NCBI GenBank assembly: GCA_028281005.1
Contig: JANQKS010000056.1
Span: forward strand, 34,263 to 98,262
Length of the DNA: 64,000 nt
DNA from: Pseudomonadales bacterium
GTDB lineage: Bacteria; Pseudomonadota; Gammaproteobacteria; Pseudomonadales; Azotimanducaceae
Direction: 5' to 3'
Every line of letters starts with the position of its first letter. Within the stretch, counting starts at the first letter, position 1. Made by a program: the position numbers and the translations under genes. The notes beneath the pieces are model-generated. The model made no database searches and was not told the DNA's origin. It saw only the letters and a program-made list of their open reading frames with translations. Positions 34,343 to 42,882 of the stretch are shown one piece after another.

Positions 34343-35272
34343 ATGACGATGCTGAACGCGCACGGCCAGCCGCGCCGCCACCGCCGCTGCCAACTGTCGG
34401 TTCCCGCCAGCAACACCAAGATGATTCAGAAAGCGTCTGCAAGCGGCGTGGACCACGTTTTCCTCGACTTAGAAGACGCCTGTGCACCCAACCAGAAAGT
34501 CAGTGCTCGCGACAACGTGGTGGATGCACTGAACAATCTCGACTGGGGAGACACCGTGCGCTGCGTGCGTATCAACGACACCGGCACCCAGTGGTGCCAC
34601 GACGACGTCATCACCGTGGTGGAAAAGGCCGGTGAAAATCTCGATTGCATCATGCTCACCAAACCCTTTGATGCGTCCGACGTGTTGTTTGTCGACAAAC
34701 TCCTCACGCAGCTCGAGCTCAAATTGGGCCTCAATAAAAAGATAGGGCTTGAGCTGCTGATTGAGGAAACGCTGGGTTTGCAGAACGTTGAAGAGATTGC
34801 TGCCAGCACACCGCGCCTGGAAGCCATGATTTTTGGCATGGGCGACTACTCCGCCAGCCAGGGGCTGGACTTTGATGCCATCTACGGTCCGGACTACAAG
34901 TATCCGGGTGATGTGTTCCACTACGCCAAGTTTCGCGTGGCGATGGCGGCCCGCGCGCGTGGTATCGACGCCGTTGACGGACCCTTCGGCAACATCCGCA
35001 ACACGGACGCCTACCGAGATTCCTGCTTGCAGGCGCGTGCCTTGGGTATGGTCGGCAAATGGGCGTTACACCCCACACAGATTCCCCACGCCCAGGAAAT
35101 ATTTACCCCGGATCTGAACAAAGTCGCCAAAGCACGCAAGATGACCGACGCCTATCGCGAGTCCGAGGCGCGCGGCGAAGGTGCAGTGATGATTGACGGC
35201 GAATTTGCCGATGCCGCCACCGTGCGCCTGTATGCCAACACCCTCGACCTTGCCACCCTGTATAAAATCTAA
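34343..35272 (+). CDS. HpcH/HpaI-type CoA-ester lyase, Mcl1 (malyl/beta-methylmalyl-CoA lyase)-like
   Basis: A 309-residue TIM-barrel lyase of the citrate lyase beta-like family. Key features are RCQLSVPASN, the metal-ligand segment VFLDLEDACAPNQK, VRINDTGTQWCHDDV, LLIEETLGLQNVEEIAAS and AVDGPFGNIRNTDAYR with LGMVGKWALHPTQI. The whole pattern matches L-malyl-CoA/beta-methylmalyl-CoA lyase, which splits a 3-hydroxyacyl-CoA diacid to glyoxylate plus acetyl- or propionyl-CoA using Mg2+. AGGAGA precedes the ATG. It sits 21 bp behind the hydratase pair. Confidence 0.85.
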   Translation: MTMLNAHGQPRRHRRCQLSVPASNTKMIQKASASGVDHVFLDLEDACAPNQKVSARDNVVDALNNLDWGDTVRCVRINDTGTQWCHDDVITVVEKAGENLDCIMLTKPFDASDVLFVDKLLTQLELKLGLNKKIGLELLIEETLGLQNVEEIAASTPRLEAMIFGMGDYSASQGLDFDAIYGPDYKYPGDVFHYAKFRVAMAARARGIDAVDGPFGNIRNTDAYRDSCLQARALGMVGKWALHPTQIPHAQEIFTPDLNKVAKARKMTDAYRESEARGEGAVMIDGEFADAATVRLYANTLDLATLYKI

Positions 35273-35287
35273 AGGAGCCAAACCCAC

Positions 35288-36469
35288 ATGACTGACGGTT
35301 ACTGGACCGACGAGCGCCGCATGATGCAGGAAGCGGCGCGGGACTTTACCACCAATGAAGTGTTACCTGTCGCTAACGAACTCGACCCGGACAAGGGTGA
35401 GATCCCCCGTGAGCTCATCAACAAGATGGGTGAGATGGGTTACTTCGGCATTACCATTCCCGAAGACAAAGGCGGCTTGGGGCTCGGCTGCATGGAGTAC
35501 TGCATCATCGCCGAAGAACTGGCGCGCGGATGGATGAGTGTCGCCAGCATCATAGCCCGGGGAAACGGCTTCTGGCGCTCCGTGCCAGGGGGCGGCGCAG
35601 AGCGAGACGAAAAGATTGCGCAGATGGCGGCCGGACAATACTTGGGCGCTTTTGCCATGTCAGAACCGAATGCCGGTTCAGACATGGCCAGCGTCGCTTG
35701 CCGCGCTACCCGTGATGGCGACAATTGGATCATAAGCGGCAACAAATACTGGTGCACCTTCGCCGACGGCGCTGACTTTATCAGTGTGGTGTGCCGGGTA
35801 GATTCCGACAGTGAGCGGCGCCAGGGTGGTATGAAGAGTATTGCGGTGGAAAAGCCCCGCGGTGAACTCCCTGCCGGGGTACAAGGCAGCCCAATTCCAA
35901 AAATCGGCTACCACGGCTGGAAAACCTGGGAGCTCCACTTCGACAACGTGCGGGTACCGGCGTTGGAACCCGAAGAAAGTGAAAAAGAGGACAGCCCTGC
36001 ATCCATGGCTGGCGGCTTTGTGGGGATACAACGCGGCCTGGAAGTGGCGCGTGCGCATACTGCGGCGCGTTCCATCGGTGCAGCCCAGGGTGCACTCAAT
36101 GTCGCTATCGACTACGCCAATGAGCGCGAACAGTTCGGCCGCCCCATCGGCAAGTTCCAGGCCATCCGCTTCAAAATAGCCACTGCGGCCACGGAAATTG
36201 AAGCCGCTCGGCAGCTGATGTACCACGTGTGCAACGAGATTGACCATGGCCGCCGGGCAGACAAAGAAGCTGCCATGGTGAAGTACTTTGCCGCAGAGAT
36301 GTCCGAACGAGTGACCTCGGAATGTCTACAGATCATGGGCGGCGCCGGTTATACCACCCACTATCCGGTAGAGCGCTACTGGCGCGATGCACGCCTGACC
36401 AAAATTTTTGAAGGTACATCGGAAATCATGCAACGCATCATCTCTGACCGGCTGATGGGGAAAGGCTGA
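35288..36469 (+). CDS. Acyl-CoA dehydrogenase
   Basis: A 393-residue acyl-CoA dehydrogenase of standard length. The FAD-binding segment AMSEPNAGSDMASV, WIISGNKYWCT and the substrate/FAD loop FGRPIGKFQAIRFK are clear, as is ITIPEDKGGLGLG. The catalytic Glu is expected in IFEGTSEIMQRI near 374. It is shorter than methylsuccinyl-CoA dehydrogenase of the ethylmalonyl-CoA pathway, but in operon terms it sits where that step would be. AAAGGAG lies just before the ATG, 15 bp behind the lyase gene. Confidence 0.9.
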   Translation: MTDGYWTDERRMMQEAARDFTTNEVLPVANELDPDKGEIPRELINKMGEMGYFGITIPEDKGGLGLGCMEYCIIAEELARGWMSVASIIARGNGFWRSVPGGGAERDEKIAQMAAGQYLGAFAMSEPNAGSDMASVACRATRDGDNWIISGNKYWCTFADGADFISVVCRVDSDSERRQGGMKSIAVEKPRGELPAGVQGSPIPKIGYHGWKTWELHFDNVRVPALEPEESEKEDSPASMAGGFVGIQRGLEVARAHTAARSIGAAQGALNVAIDYANEREQFGRPIGKFQAIRFKIATAATEIEAARQLMYHVCNEIDHGRRADKEAAMVKYFAAEMSERVTSECLQIMGGAGYTTHYPVERYWRDARLTKIFEGTSEIMQRIISDRLMGKG

Positions 36470-36492
36470 GCTACAAAACAAAGTTGGAGACT

Positions 36493-36508
36493 CTGATCTG
36501 TTGATCAG
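36493..36508. promoter_or_regulatory. Perfect 6-4-6 palindrome between two operon genes
   Basis: CTGATC-TGTT-GATCAG lies 24 bp after the acyl-CoA dehydrogenase stop and 25 bp before the SDR start. It could be an internal operator or an mRNA hairpin. It differs from the 18-bp regulon site. Confidence 0.35.
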
Positions 36509-36532
36509 AAAACCAGGAGAAAGGGACACTAA

Positions 36533-37279
36533 ATGACTGAATTTAATGACAAATGTGTCATCGTTACTGGCGGCGCATCGGGTTTCGGCAAAGCCATGTG
36601 CGAAAAATTTGCTGCTGCCGGTGCTTCGGTGGTGGTGGCGGATCTGAATCTAGCAGGGGCCGAAACAATCGCCGGCGCCCTCCCCTCGGCCATCGCCGTA
36701 GCGATCGACGTGGCTGATGAGGCGCAGAATGCAGCTCTCGCCAACGCAGCCGTGCAAGCTTACGGCAAGATCGACGTGGTCTGCGCCAATGCAGGGATAC
36801 CCCACCGCGTGGTCAGCGCCATAGAGATGGACACAGAGGAATTTGACCGCATGTTTGCCATCAATACCCGCAGCGTTTTCCTCGCCGCCAAGTACTGCGC
36901 GCCACATATGCCGGCGGGCAGCGCCATGGTGGCCACTTCATCCATTGGCGCCAAACGACCGCGCCCTGGCCTGGCGGCGTATTACGCGGCTAAAGGCGCG
37001 GTGTTGACCTTAACCCAAGCGTTGGCGGTAGAACTGGCACCTGACATACGCGTTAACGCGGTGTGCCCGGTGTCCGCACCGACTGGATTTGATCTAAACG
37101 CATCCGGCGTTGCCGAGTTACCCGAACAAATAAACGCCCAGGTCATTGCGGGGATTCCCATGGGCCGCCGCGCAACCCCGGAAGATGTCGCCGACGCCAC
37201 TTATTTCCTCGCCTCGGACCAGGCCAAATTTCTGACCGGTGTGTGTCTGGACGTGGACGGCGGGCGCGCCATACAGTAA
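36533..37279 (+). CDS. SDR family oxidoreductase in the catabolic operon
   Basis: A 248-residue classical SDR: TGGASGFG at 12-19, ADLN after beta-2 (Asp favours NAD), CANAG (NNAG variant) near 87, and YYAAK with a preceding TSSIGA. The closing LTGVCLDVDGG is standard. Cys replaces the first Asn of NNAG. In context it should oxidise a hydroxy-intermediate to a ketone or the reverse. It is 64 bp after the acyl-CoA dehydrogenase. Confidence 0.87.
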   Translation: MTEFNDKCVIVTGGASGFGKAMCEKFAAAGASVVVADLNLAGAETIAGALPSAIAVAIDVADEAQNAALANAAVQAYGKIDVVCANAGIPHRVVSAIEMDTEEFDRMFAINTRSVFLAAKYCAPHMPAGSAMVATSSIGAKRPRPGLAAYYAAKGAVLTLTQALAVELAPDIRVNAVCPVSAPTGFDLNASGVAELPEQINAQVIAGIPMGRRATPEDVADATYFLASDQAKFLTGVCLDVDGGRAIQ

Positions 37280-37310
37280 ACCTAATTTATTCAATCCAAA
37301 GGAGACGCAG

Positions 37311-38618
37311 ATGGATCATCTAGCAGCTTGGGACAAATACGCCGGCATGACTTACGACGATCTACCGACTCACGTCGTACAAGTGGCGAATCAATGTATT
37401 CTCGACTGGTTTGGCTGCGCGCTGGCAGGCAGCACCGAACCGCTGTCCGACATCTTGCGCAACCACTTTGGGCACCGCAGCGGCGCCTGCACTGTCATCG
37501 GTTCTGACCTAAAACTCGAAGCGCCCACGGCCGCCTTGTTAAACGGCGCCAGCGGTCATGCCCTGGACTATGATGACACCGGTTCCAGCGTTGGCTGCCA
37601 CTCCACCGCGCCGGTGCTGCCCGCAGTATTGGCGGTAGCGGAAGAGATTGGCGCCAGCGGCAAAGAACTCATCGCCGCATTTGTGGCCGGTGTAGAAATC
37701 GAAGGCCGCATCAACCACGCCATGGGAAGAGATCACTATCCCCGCGGCTGGCATACCACGGCGACTTACGGCACGTTTGGCGCCACCGCAGCAGTGGCTC
37801 ACCTGCTCAAGCTACCTAAAGACCAGTACGCCACGGCCATGGGCCTGGCTGCTTCCCACGCCTGCGGTGTCAAAGCCAACTTTGGCACCATGACCAAACC
37901 CTACCATCCCGGCCATTCCGCCGAGAGCGGGGTGAACTGCGCACGCCTAGCCGCGGCAGGGTTTACCGCCAATCCAGAAGCTGTGCTTGGCAATCAAGGT
38001 TTTGTACAAGCCGCCTCCAACGCCGCCCAGGCCACCGACACCGCCGAACGCCTGGCCGCCATCGCCGACGACTGGTTAATTCTAGGCACGTTATTTAAAT
38101 ACCACGCCGCCTGCCACCTGACCCATGCCGCCATCGAAAGCGTGTTGAAATTGCGCACCAGCTTAAACGTCGACGACTTGTCTTCTTTGACCATTACCGT
38201 GCACCCAATGCTGCTGGATATCTGTGGCGTACCCGAGCCGAAGACTGGCCTGGAAGGTAAATTCAGCCTGCGCGGCACCGCCTCGCTGGTGCTAAACGGC
38301 ATCGATACGGCCAACCCGGAGACTTATGTGGACAAAGTGATCAGCAGCGATGCCATACAAAACCTGATCGACAAGGTCACCGTGGAAACCGACGACACGC
38401 TGACAAACTTCCAATCCAAAGTAGTATGGGTGGATGCCAATCAGAACGCCCATAGTGAGTTCAACGATCTCTCAGAGCCCGTGAGTGACTACGACGCGCA
38501 AGGTGAAAAGCTGCAACGTAAGTTCGTCAGCCTGTGCAACTTTGCCGGCCAGGACGGCACCGCTCACTTAGGCTCGCTGGCCACCCTGGCAGAGGCTGAA
38601 AAAGTCCGGCTGGGTTAA
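37311..38618 (+). CDS. MmgE/PrpD family protein
   Basis: A 435-residue protein of the family holding 2-methylcitrate dehydratase (PrpD) and cis-aconitate decarboxylase. The start has AAAGGAGA upstream. Family hallmarks are LDWFGCALAGSTEP, NGASGHALDYDDT, the GWHTTATYGTFGATAA segment and KYHAACHLTHAAIES with the conserved His. The reaction here could be dehydration of a methylcitrate-like acid or decarboxylation to an itaconate-like acid. The other genes of a methylcitrate cycle (PrpB, PrpC) are absent from the window. Confidence 0.88.
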   Translation: MDHLAAWDKYAGMTYDDLPTHVVQVANQCILDWFGCALAGSTEPLSDILRNHFGHRSGACTVIGSDLKLEAPTAALLNGASGHALDYDDTGSSVGCHSTAPVLPAVLAVAEEIGASGKELIAAFVAGVEIEGRINHAMGRDHYPRGWHTTATYGTFGATAAVAHLLKLPKDQYATAMGLAASHACGVKANFGTMTKPYHPGHSAESGVNCARLAAAGFTANPEAVLGNQGFVQAASNAAQATDTAERLAAIADDWLILGTLFKYHAACHLTHAAIESVLKLRTSLNVDDLSSLTITVHPMLLDICGVPEPKTGLEGKFSLRGTASLVLNGIDTANPETYVDKVISSDAIQNLIDKVTVETDDTLTNFQSKVVWVDANQNAHSEFNDLSEPVSDYDAQGEKLQRKFVSLCNFAGQDGTAHLGSLATLAEAEKVRLG

Positions 38619-38622
38619 CTCG

Positions 38623-38656
38623 CTGAGTCATTGAGCACCTGAGTAATCTGAGTAAC
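38623..38656. repeat. CTGAGTAAY duplication after a stop codon
   Basis: CTGAGTAAT (38639) and CTGAGTAAC (38648) are adjacent 9-bp copies. A related CTGAGTCAT lies at 38623. The array fills the gap before the nitronate monooxygenase gene. Confidence 0.5.
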
Positions 38657-38666
38657 AAGGAACCTC

Positions 38667-39626
38667 ATGACTGTACCTTTTGAATTTGGCGATCGGCTGA
38701 CCATCCCACTGATCGTGGCGCCGATGTTCCTGGTATCCAACCCGGTGATGACCATCGCTGCTTGCAGAGCCGGCGTGATCGGCAGTTATCCCGCCCACTC
38801 AACCCGCACCCGAGAGGTATTCGAAGAGTGGTTGATCGAAACCCAAGATGCGCTAGCCGCCGCAGAAGCAGCGGGAGAGCGCCCCGCACCTTATGCCGTC
38901 AACCTGGTGGTGCATTCCAGCAATACACGTATGGAAGGTGATCTGGCATTGGTGATCAAATACAAAGTCCCCATTGTGCTCACATCCAAGGGAGCGCCTG
39001 ACGATGTGTTCAAAATGATCCACGACTATGGCGGCGTCGCCTTCCACGATGTGGCTTCTGCCAGGCATGCAGAAAAAGCAGTGGAAGCCGGGGCCGATGC
39101 GTTGATTGCCGTGGCCGGTGGCGCCGGCGGCCACTGTGGCACCATCAATCCGTTTGCGTTGGTTAACGAAATTAAACAGGTCACCGACAAACCCATCATC
39201 CTGGCTGGTGGATTGACCAACGGCCAGGACCTGTTGGCTGCCGAGGCGATGGGCGCCTGCATGGCTTACATGGGTACTCGCTTCATTGCCACTGAAGAGT
39301 CGCTGGCGCCCGAAGCTTATTGTGCGGCGTTAATAGAAGGTAAAGCCACCGACATCTTTCTGTCCGCCGCACTCGATGGAGCGCCGGCAAACTGGTACGC
39401 ACCCAGCCTGGTGCAAGCGGGCATAGATCTGGATGAACTCGCCGTCACCCGCCCCGGGAAGATTGTCACTTCGGACGGGCAGTCCAAACAACGCTACAAA
39501 GGCATCTGGTCTGCAGGCCATGGGATTGGCGCCACCCAAAGCGTAGTGCCGGTGAAGGCGTTGTGCGAGCAACTCATCGACGAGTATGCAGCAGCGCGAC
39601 AAGGTCTACGAAAACAGTTAGGTTAA
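38667..39626 (+). CDS. Nitronate monooxygenase (2-nitropropane dioxygenase) family protein
   Basis: A 319-residue FMN-dependent TIM barrel. PLIVAPMFLVSNP opens the barrel; AGGAGGHCG, the FMN phosphate loop and ILAGGLTNGQDLLAAEAMGACMAYMGTRF are typical. Many relatives are not nitronate oxidisers but enoyl-reductase-like FMN enzymes, so assignment to family only is safe. AAGGAAC precedes the ATG. It is last in the MaoC-lyase operon and convergent with the transporter gene. Confidence 0.85.
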   Translation: MTVPFEFGDRLTIPLIVAPMFLVSNPVMTIAACRAGVIGSYPAHSTRTREVFEEWLIETQDALAAAEAAGERPAPYAVNLVVHSSNTRMEGDLALVIKYKVPIVLTSKGAPDDVFKMIHDYGGVAFHDVASARHAEKAVEAGADALIAVAGGAGGHCGTINPFALVNEIKQVTDKPIILAGGLTNGQDLLAAEAMGACMAYMGTRFIATEESLAPEAYCAALIEGKATDIFLSAALDGAPANWYAPSLVQAGIDLDELAVTRPGKIVTSDGQSKQRYKGIWSAGHGIGATQSVVPVKALCEQLIDEYAAARQGLRKQLG

Positions 39627-39667
39627 AGTCGCTCTATCCCATCTATTCCAATTTCTTAAGCGCTTTC

Positions 39668-41011
39668 TTATGCGCTTGTTTGTGCCTTTGCTCTCGCAGT
39701 GCGCCGTTCCAAAGCAGCAATGAGCTTGGCATGCCGTTCATTGGTCACTGGATAGTTCCACACTAAATAGGACGCCAGTAAAAAGAAAAACGTGGGGATG
39801 ACGGCATATTCCAAACGGATCATCCAGAGCCCTGCCGCATTTGCCGGCTGGCTGGGGTCATAACCCGTCAAATTCAGCACCTGCAGCGCAATAAAGATAC
39901 CGATCGCGATGCCAATTTTGTCGATGGCGCCATGCACGGCAAAAAATAGCCCCGCCCGTTTTTGGCGCGTCACCGCGGTGTCGACGTCCACTACATCGGC
40001 AATGATCGCTAAAGGCAGATAAGCAAACGCGCCGAAGCTTGCCCCTTTGAGCACATAGAACACAAGAAAGGTGTTGTAGTCTCCGGCGCCGAGGAAGGCG
40101 GTCGCCAACACCATCAAGCCGGAGTGGGTCATAGCGATGGCTAGGGAGCGGTGTTTGCCGTACTTGCGCGCCAACCACTGCCAAAGCGGGATCGCCGCGA
40201 CGCCCATCAAATAGTAAAGAATGAACGTACGGCCGATGCGATCTCCCGCTTGCAGGACATCATTCATGAAAAACACCAGCACCGCGTGCCGCGACGCTTC
40301 ACCAATCACGATGGCAAGCGCCACATACACCATGCGCCGAAAGGGACCAATCTTTAGCATGCTGGTCAGGTCCCGCCACCAGGCTTGGCGTTTGGGCGGC
40401 ACCGCCACCTCACGTTCCGGTACCAACAGGAGTAGCACCGCAACCGCAATGGGCAGCAGAAACAGCAAGGTCATGCCGATACCGGTTAATACCTCACCAG
40501 ACCCGGGGCTTTCCAAAATCTCCTGGAAAAACCAGATCACCACCGACGCGCCGATTAAACCCGCGATGGTCCACACCTGACGGACGGCAGTCACCCGGGC
40601 ACGATCCATATAGTTGTCCGTGAGCTCTGCCCCCCACGCACCATATGGCAGGATCATCACCGTCCAACCCAGATACACTACCGTGTTCCACAGCAACATA
40701 TACCAGATGTCCACCGGAGGCTCCGGCATAAACAGCTTGTAAATACCGATGAGCATGATCGGCAATCCGAGAACGATGTACGGGCGGCGGCGTCCGAAAC
40801 GGCTGCGCGTATGATCCGATAGCCAACCCATGAGGGGATCGGTGACAAAGTCCGTCATACGGGAAATCAGCAGAACGGTGCTGATCGCGGCCAGGCCCAG
40901 GCCCAACTCACCCGCATAATACGGATGCAGAAACAGGGTCATCGGATAACCCAAAATGGCTATCGGAAAACCAAGACTCCCATAAGCGATCAGGGTGCGG
41001 CGATTAAGCAT
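39668..41011 (-). CDS. MFS/GPH-type (MFS_2) transporter
   Basis: A 447-residue protein with about twelve hydrophobic segments. The loop after helix two reads DPLMGWLSDHTRSRFGRRRP, the signature of the glycoside-pentoside-hexuronide/MFS_2 symporters. Relatives in lipid- and steroid-degrading bacteria are often next to CoA-ligase genes. Uptake of the acid substrate of this island is a reasonable inference. It lies 43 bp downstream of the CoA ligase on the same strand and probably shares its regulated promoter. Confidence 0.85.
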   Translation of the reverse strand: MLNRRTLIAYGSLGFPIAILGYPMTLFLHPYYAGELGLGLAAISTVLLISRMTDFVTDPLMGWLSDHTRSRFGRRRPYIVLGLPIMLIGIYKLFMPEPPVDIWYMLLWNTVVYLGWTVMILPYGAWGAELTDNYMDRARVTAVRQVWTIAGLIGASVVIWFFQEILESPGSGEVLTGIGMTLLFLLPIAVAVLLLLVPEREVAVPPKRQAWWRDLTSMLKIGPFRRMVYVALAIVIGEASRHAVLVFFMNDVLQAGDRIGRTFILYYLMGVAAIPLWQWLARKYGKHRSLAIAMTHSGLMVLATAFLGAGDYNTFLVFYVLKGASFGAFAYLPLAIIADVVDVDTAVTRQKRAGLFFAVHGAIDKIGIAIGIFIALQVLNLTGYDPSQPANAAGLWMIRLEYAVIPTFFFLLASYLVWNYPVTNERHAKLIAALERRTARAKAQTSA

Positions 41012-41054
41012 TTTTGCGTCAGCGTTCTCGAGTTTCAGCTTTGCAGTTACATGG

Positions 41055-42638
41055 CTAGATGGCGCGTCCAGTGGCTTTCCAAACCTGGTCTCTGATCGCC
41101 TTCTTATCTATTTTGCCCACCGGTGTGCGCGGAAAGTCTTCCACGATGGAAACTTGTTTTGGCGCTTTCACACCACCAACGGCCTGCTTGGCAGCAACCA
41201 TCACGTCATCCTCAGACAAATCCGCTTCGACCGCCAGCTTGACCTGTGCTGCCACCGCCTCTCCCCACTTCTTGTCAGGCACACCAAACACAACCGCCAG
41301 CTGCACACCGGGAATCTCCATCAATGCGTGCTCCACTTCGGCGGAGTAGACGTTAAACCCACCGGTGATGATCATGTCTTTTTTACGATCGACGATGTAC
41401 AGATAACCTTCTTCATCGAGATAGCCGATGTCTCCCGTGAGATGCCAACCATTGATACGGATTTTTGCCGTCTCTTCAGGGGCTTCGAAATAGCCTTCCG
41501 ATACCATCGGGCCTTTGACCGCAATCTCACCGCGTTCACCAGCGGGCAGTTGTTGGCCCTGTTCATCGAGGATAGCCAGTTCGGAAATCGCCGTGTGGCG
41601 TCCAACACTGCGCAGGCGCTCATCCGGGGCCAATTCTCCGCCCAATTCGTTGTTGAGGAAATGTTCACTGGGTTGCAGCCTGGCAATGAACATTGGGCAC
41701 TCAGTCTGACCAAAACCGCCGCGCATCACAGGCCCGATACGACGCAAGGCTTCTTTCAGCCGATCGATAGACATCGGGGCTGAGCCGTAGCTGAAGTTGA
41801 TCAGTGAAGATAGGTCAAAACTCTCCAGGTTTGGCTGATCAAGCAGCGCATAAATCCCTGTGGGCGGTAAAAAAGTATCGGTGACCCGTTGCTCTTCAAT
41901 GGTGCGCAATACCAGCTGAGGATCGACAGACTCCAGGATAACAAAACGCGCGCCGCTAGACAGTCCGCACAACGCAATGCGCCCCCCCACATGGGTCATA
42001 GGTGCGGCACACAACACCACCGGGCGGCGCGCGGCATACATAGAACGTGTTGCGTATTCCAGGACACAAAAATTCCTGTGGCTGAGCATCACCCCTTTGG
42101 GTAATCCCGTGGTACCGCCCGTTAGCGGAATACTCAATAGATCCGTTGGCGCCACCGTAACGGCCGGGACTTCAGAATCAGCAGTTTCAACCCAAGCATC
42201 AAACAGCGCGTAGCCCGTATGCGGATCATCTAGACAAATGACGTCAACGCCTTCTGTGACAAACTCGTTAACGGGTTGCTGAAAAGCGCGCTGAAAAAAC
42301 ACCACGTCCACTTCGAACTTCTTCAGAATGGCAACGTTGTCCGACTCTGAGTTACGCGGATTGATAGGGATCCAAACGCCGCCGGCACGAATAATCCCGA
42401 GCGTGGCAATAAAGGAAGTTGCCGCGTTTAAGCTGTACACCGCCCCTTTCATACCCGGCTCGAATCCAGACTGGAACAGTCGATTGGCAACCCGCGCGGA
42501 CAGATCCCCCACTTGACGATAGGTTATTTGCTCGTCGTTGAAACACAGACAAACATCGTCCGCAAAACGTGTAAATGCCTCTGTCAGGATGGGTAACAGT
42601 GATTGATCGGTTTGAACGGTTAAGTCTTGAACTCCCAT
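41055..42638 (-). CDS. AMP-dependent acyl-CoA synthetase/ligase
   Basis: A 527-residue ligase. The start MGVQDL is chosen because AAGGAAGG lies upstream and the longer frame runs through the operator. The AMP-binding P-loop is PLTGGTTGLPKGVMLSHRN near 178. GEIAVKGPMVSEGY, HLTGDIGYLDEEGYL, DRKKDMIITGGFNVYSAEVE and the C-terminal catalytic Lys in TPVGKIDKKAI are complete. It converts a carboxylic acid to its CoA ester via acyl-AMP, the entry step of the pathway. Confidence 0.9.
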   Translation of the reverse strand: MGVQDLTVQTDQSLLPILTEAFTRFADDVCLCFNDEQITYRQVGDLSARVANRLFQSGFEPGMKGAVYSLNAATSFIATLGIIRAGGVWIPINPRNSESDNVAILKKFEVDVVFFQRAFQQPVNEFVTEGVDVICLDDPHTGYALFDAWVETADSEVPAVTVAPTDLLSIPLTGGTTGLPKGVMLSHRNFCVLEYATRSMYAARRPVVLCAAPMTHVGGRIALCGLSSGARFVILESVDPQLVLRTIEEQRVTDTFLPPTGIYALLDQPNLESFDLSSLINFSYGSAPMSIDRLKEALRRIGPVMRGGFGQTECPMFIARLQPSEHFLNNELGGELAPDERLRSVGRHTAISELAILDEQGQQLPAGERGEIAVKGPMVSEGYFEAPEETAKIRINGWHLTGDIGYLDEEGYLYIVDRKKDMIITGGFNVYSAEVEHALMEIPGVQLAVVFGVPDKKWGEAVAAQVKLAVEADLSEDDVMVAAKQAVGGVKAPKQVSIVEDFPRTPVGKIDKKAIRDQVWKATGRAI

Positions 42639-42711
42639 GAGATGACCTTCCTTGACGCGAGCTTCCGCGACATGCCCGTCTTTCGCATGCAGCAATTTGG
42701 CATCAATTTTT

Positions 42712-42729
42712 ATTGAATAACCAACCAAT
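42712..42729. promoter_or_regulatory. 18-bp operator site C, over the -10 box of the CoA-ligase promoter
   Basis: ATTGAATAACCAACCAAT is the third copy of the shared site. It overlaps the minus-strand -10 box at 42727-42732. Confidence 0.72.
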
Positions 42730-42755
42730 ATATATGATGCGCCTTAGCCTGACAA
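42727..42755 (-). promoter_or_regulatory. Sigma-70-type promoter of the CoA ligase
   Basis: On the minus strand TTGTCA (42755-42750) and TATATT (42732-42727) are 17 bp apart. The ligase start is 89 bp further on. The operator overlaps the -10 box. Confidence 0.6.
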
Positions 42756-42788
42756 CCGCTGCAGTATCTCCTTTAAAACGCCTTATTT

Positions 42789-42806
42789 ATTAGTTGATCG
42801 TTCAAT
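42789..42806. promoter_or_regulatory. 18-bp operator site D, upstream of the TetR gene
   Basis: Read on the minus strand, ATTGAACGATCAACTAAT keeps all 11 positions fixed in sites A-C. It lies 77 bp upstream of the TetR start, consistent with self-control. Confidence 0.6.
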
Positions 42807-42882
42807 ATACATTATTTCTCATCCCGCCGGTTATGCCTATAATGCGTTTTGCACATCTAAGTAAGACCTATCCAGATTACGT

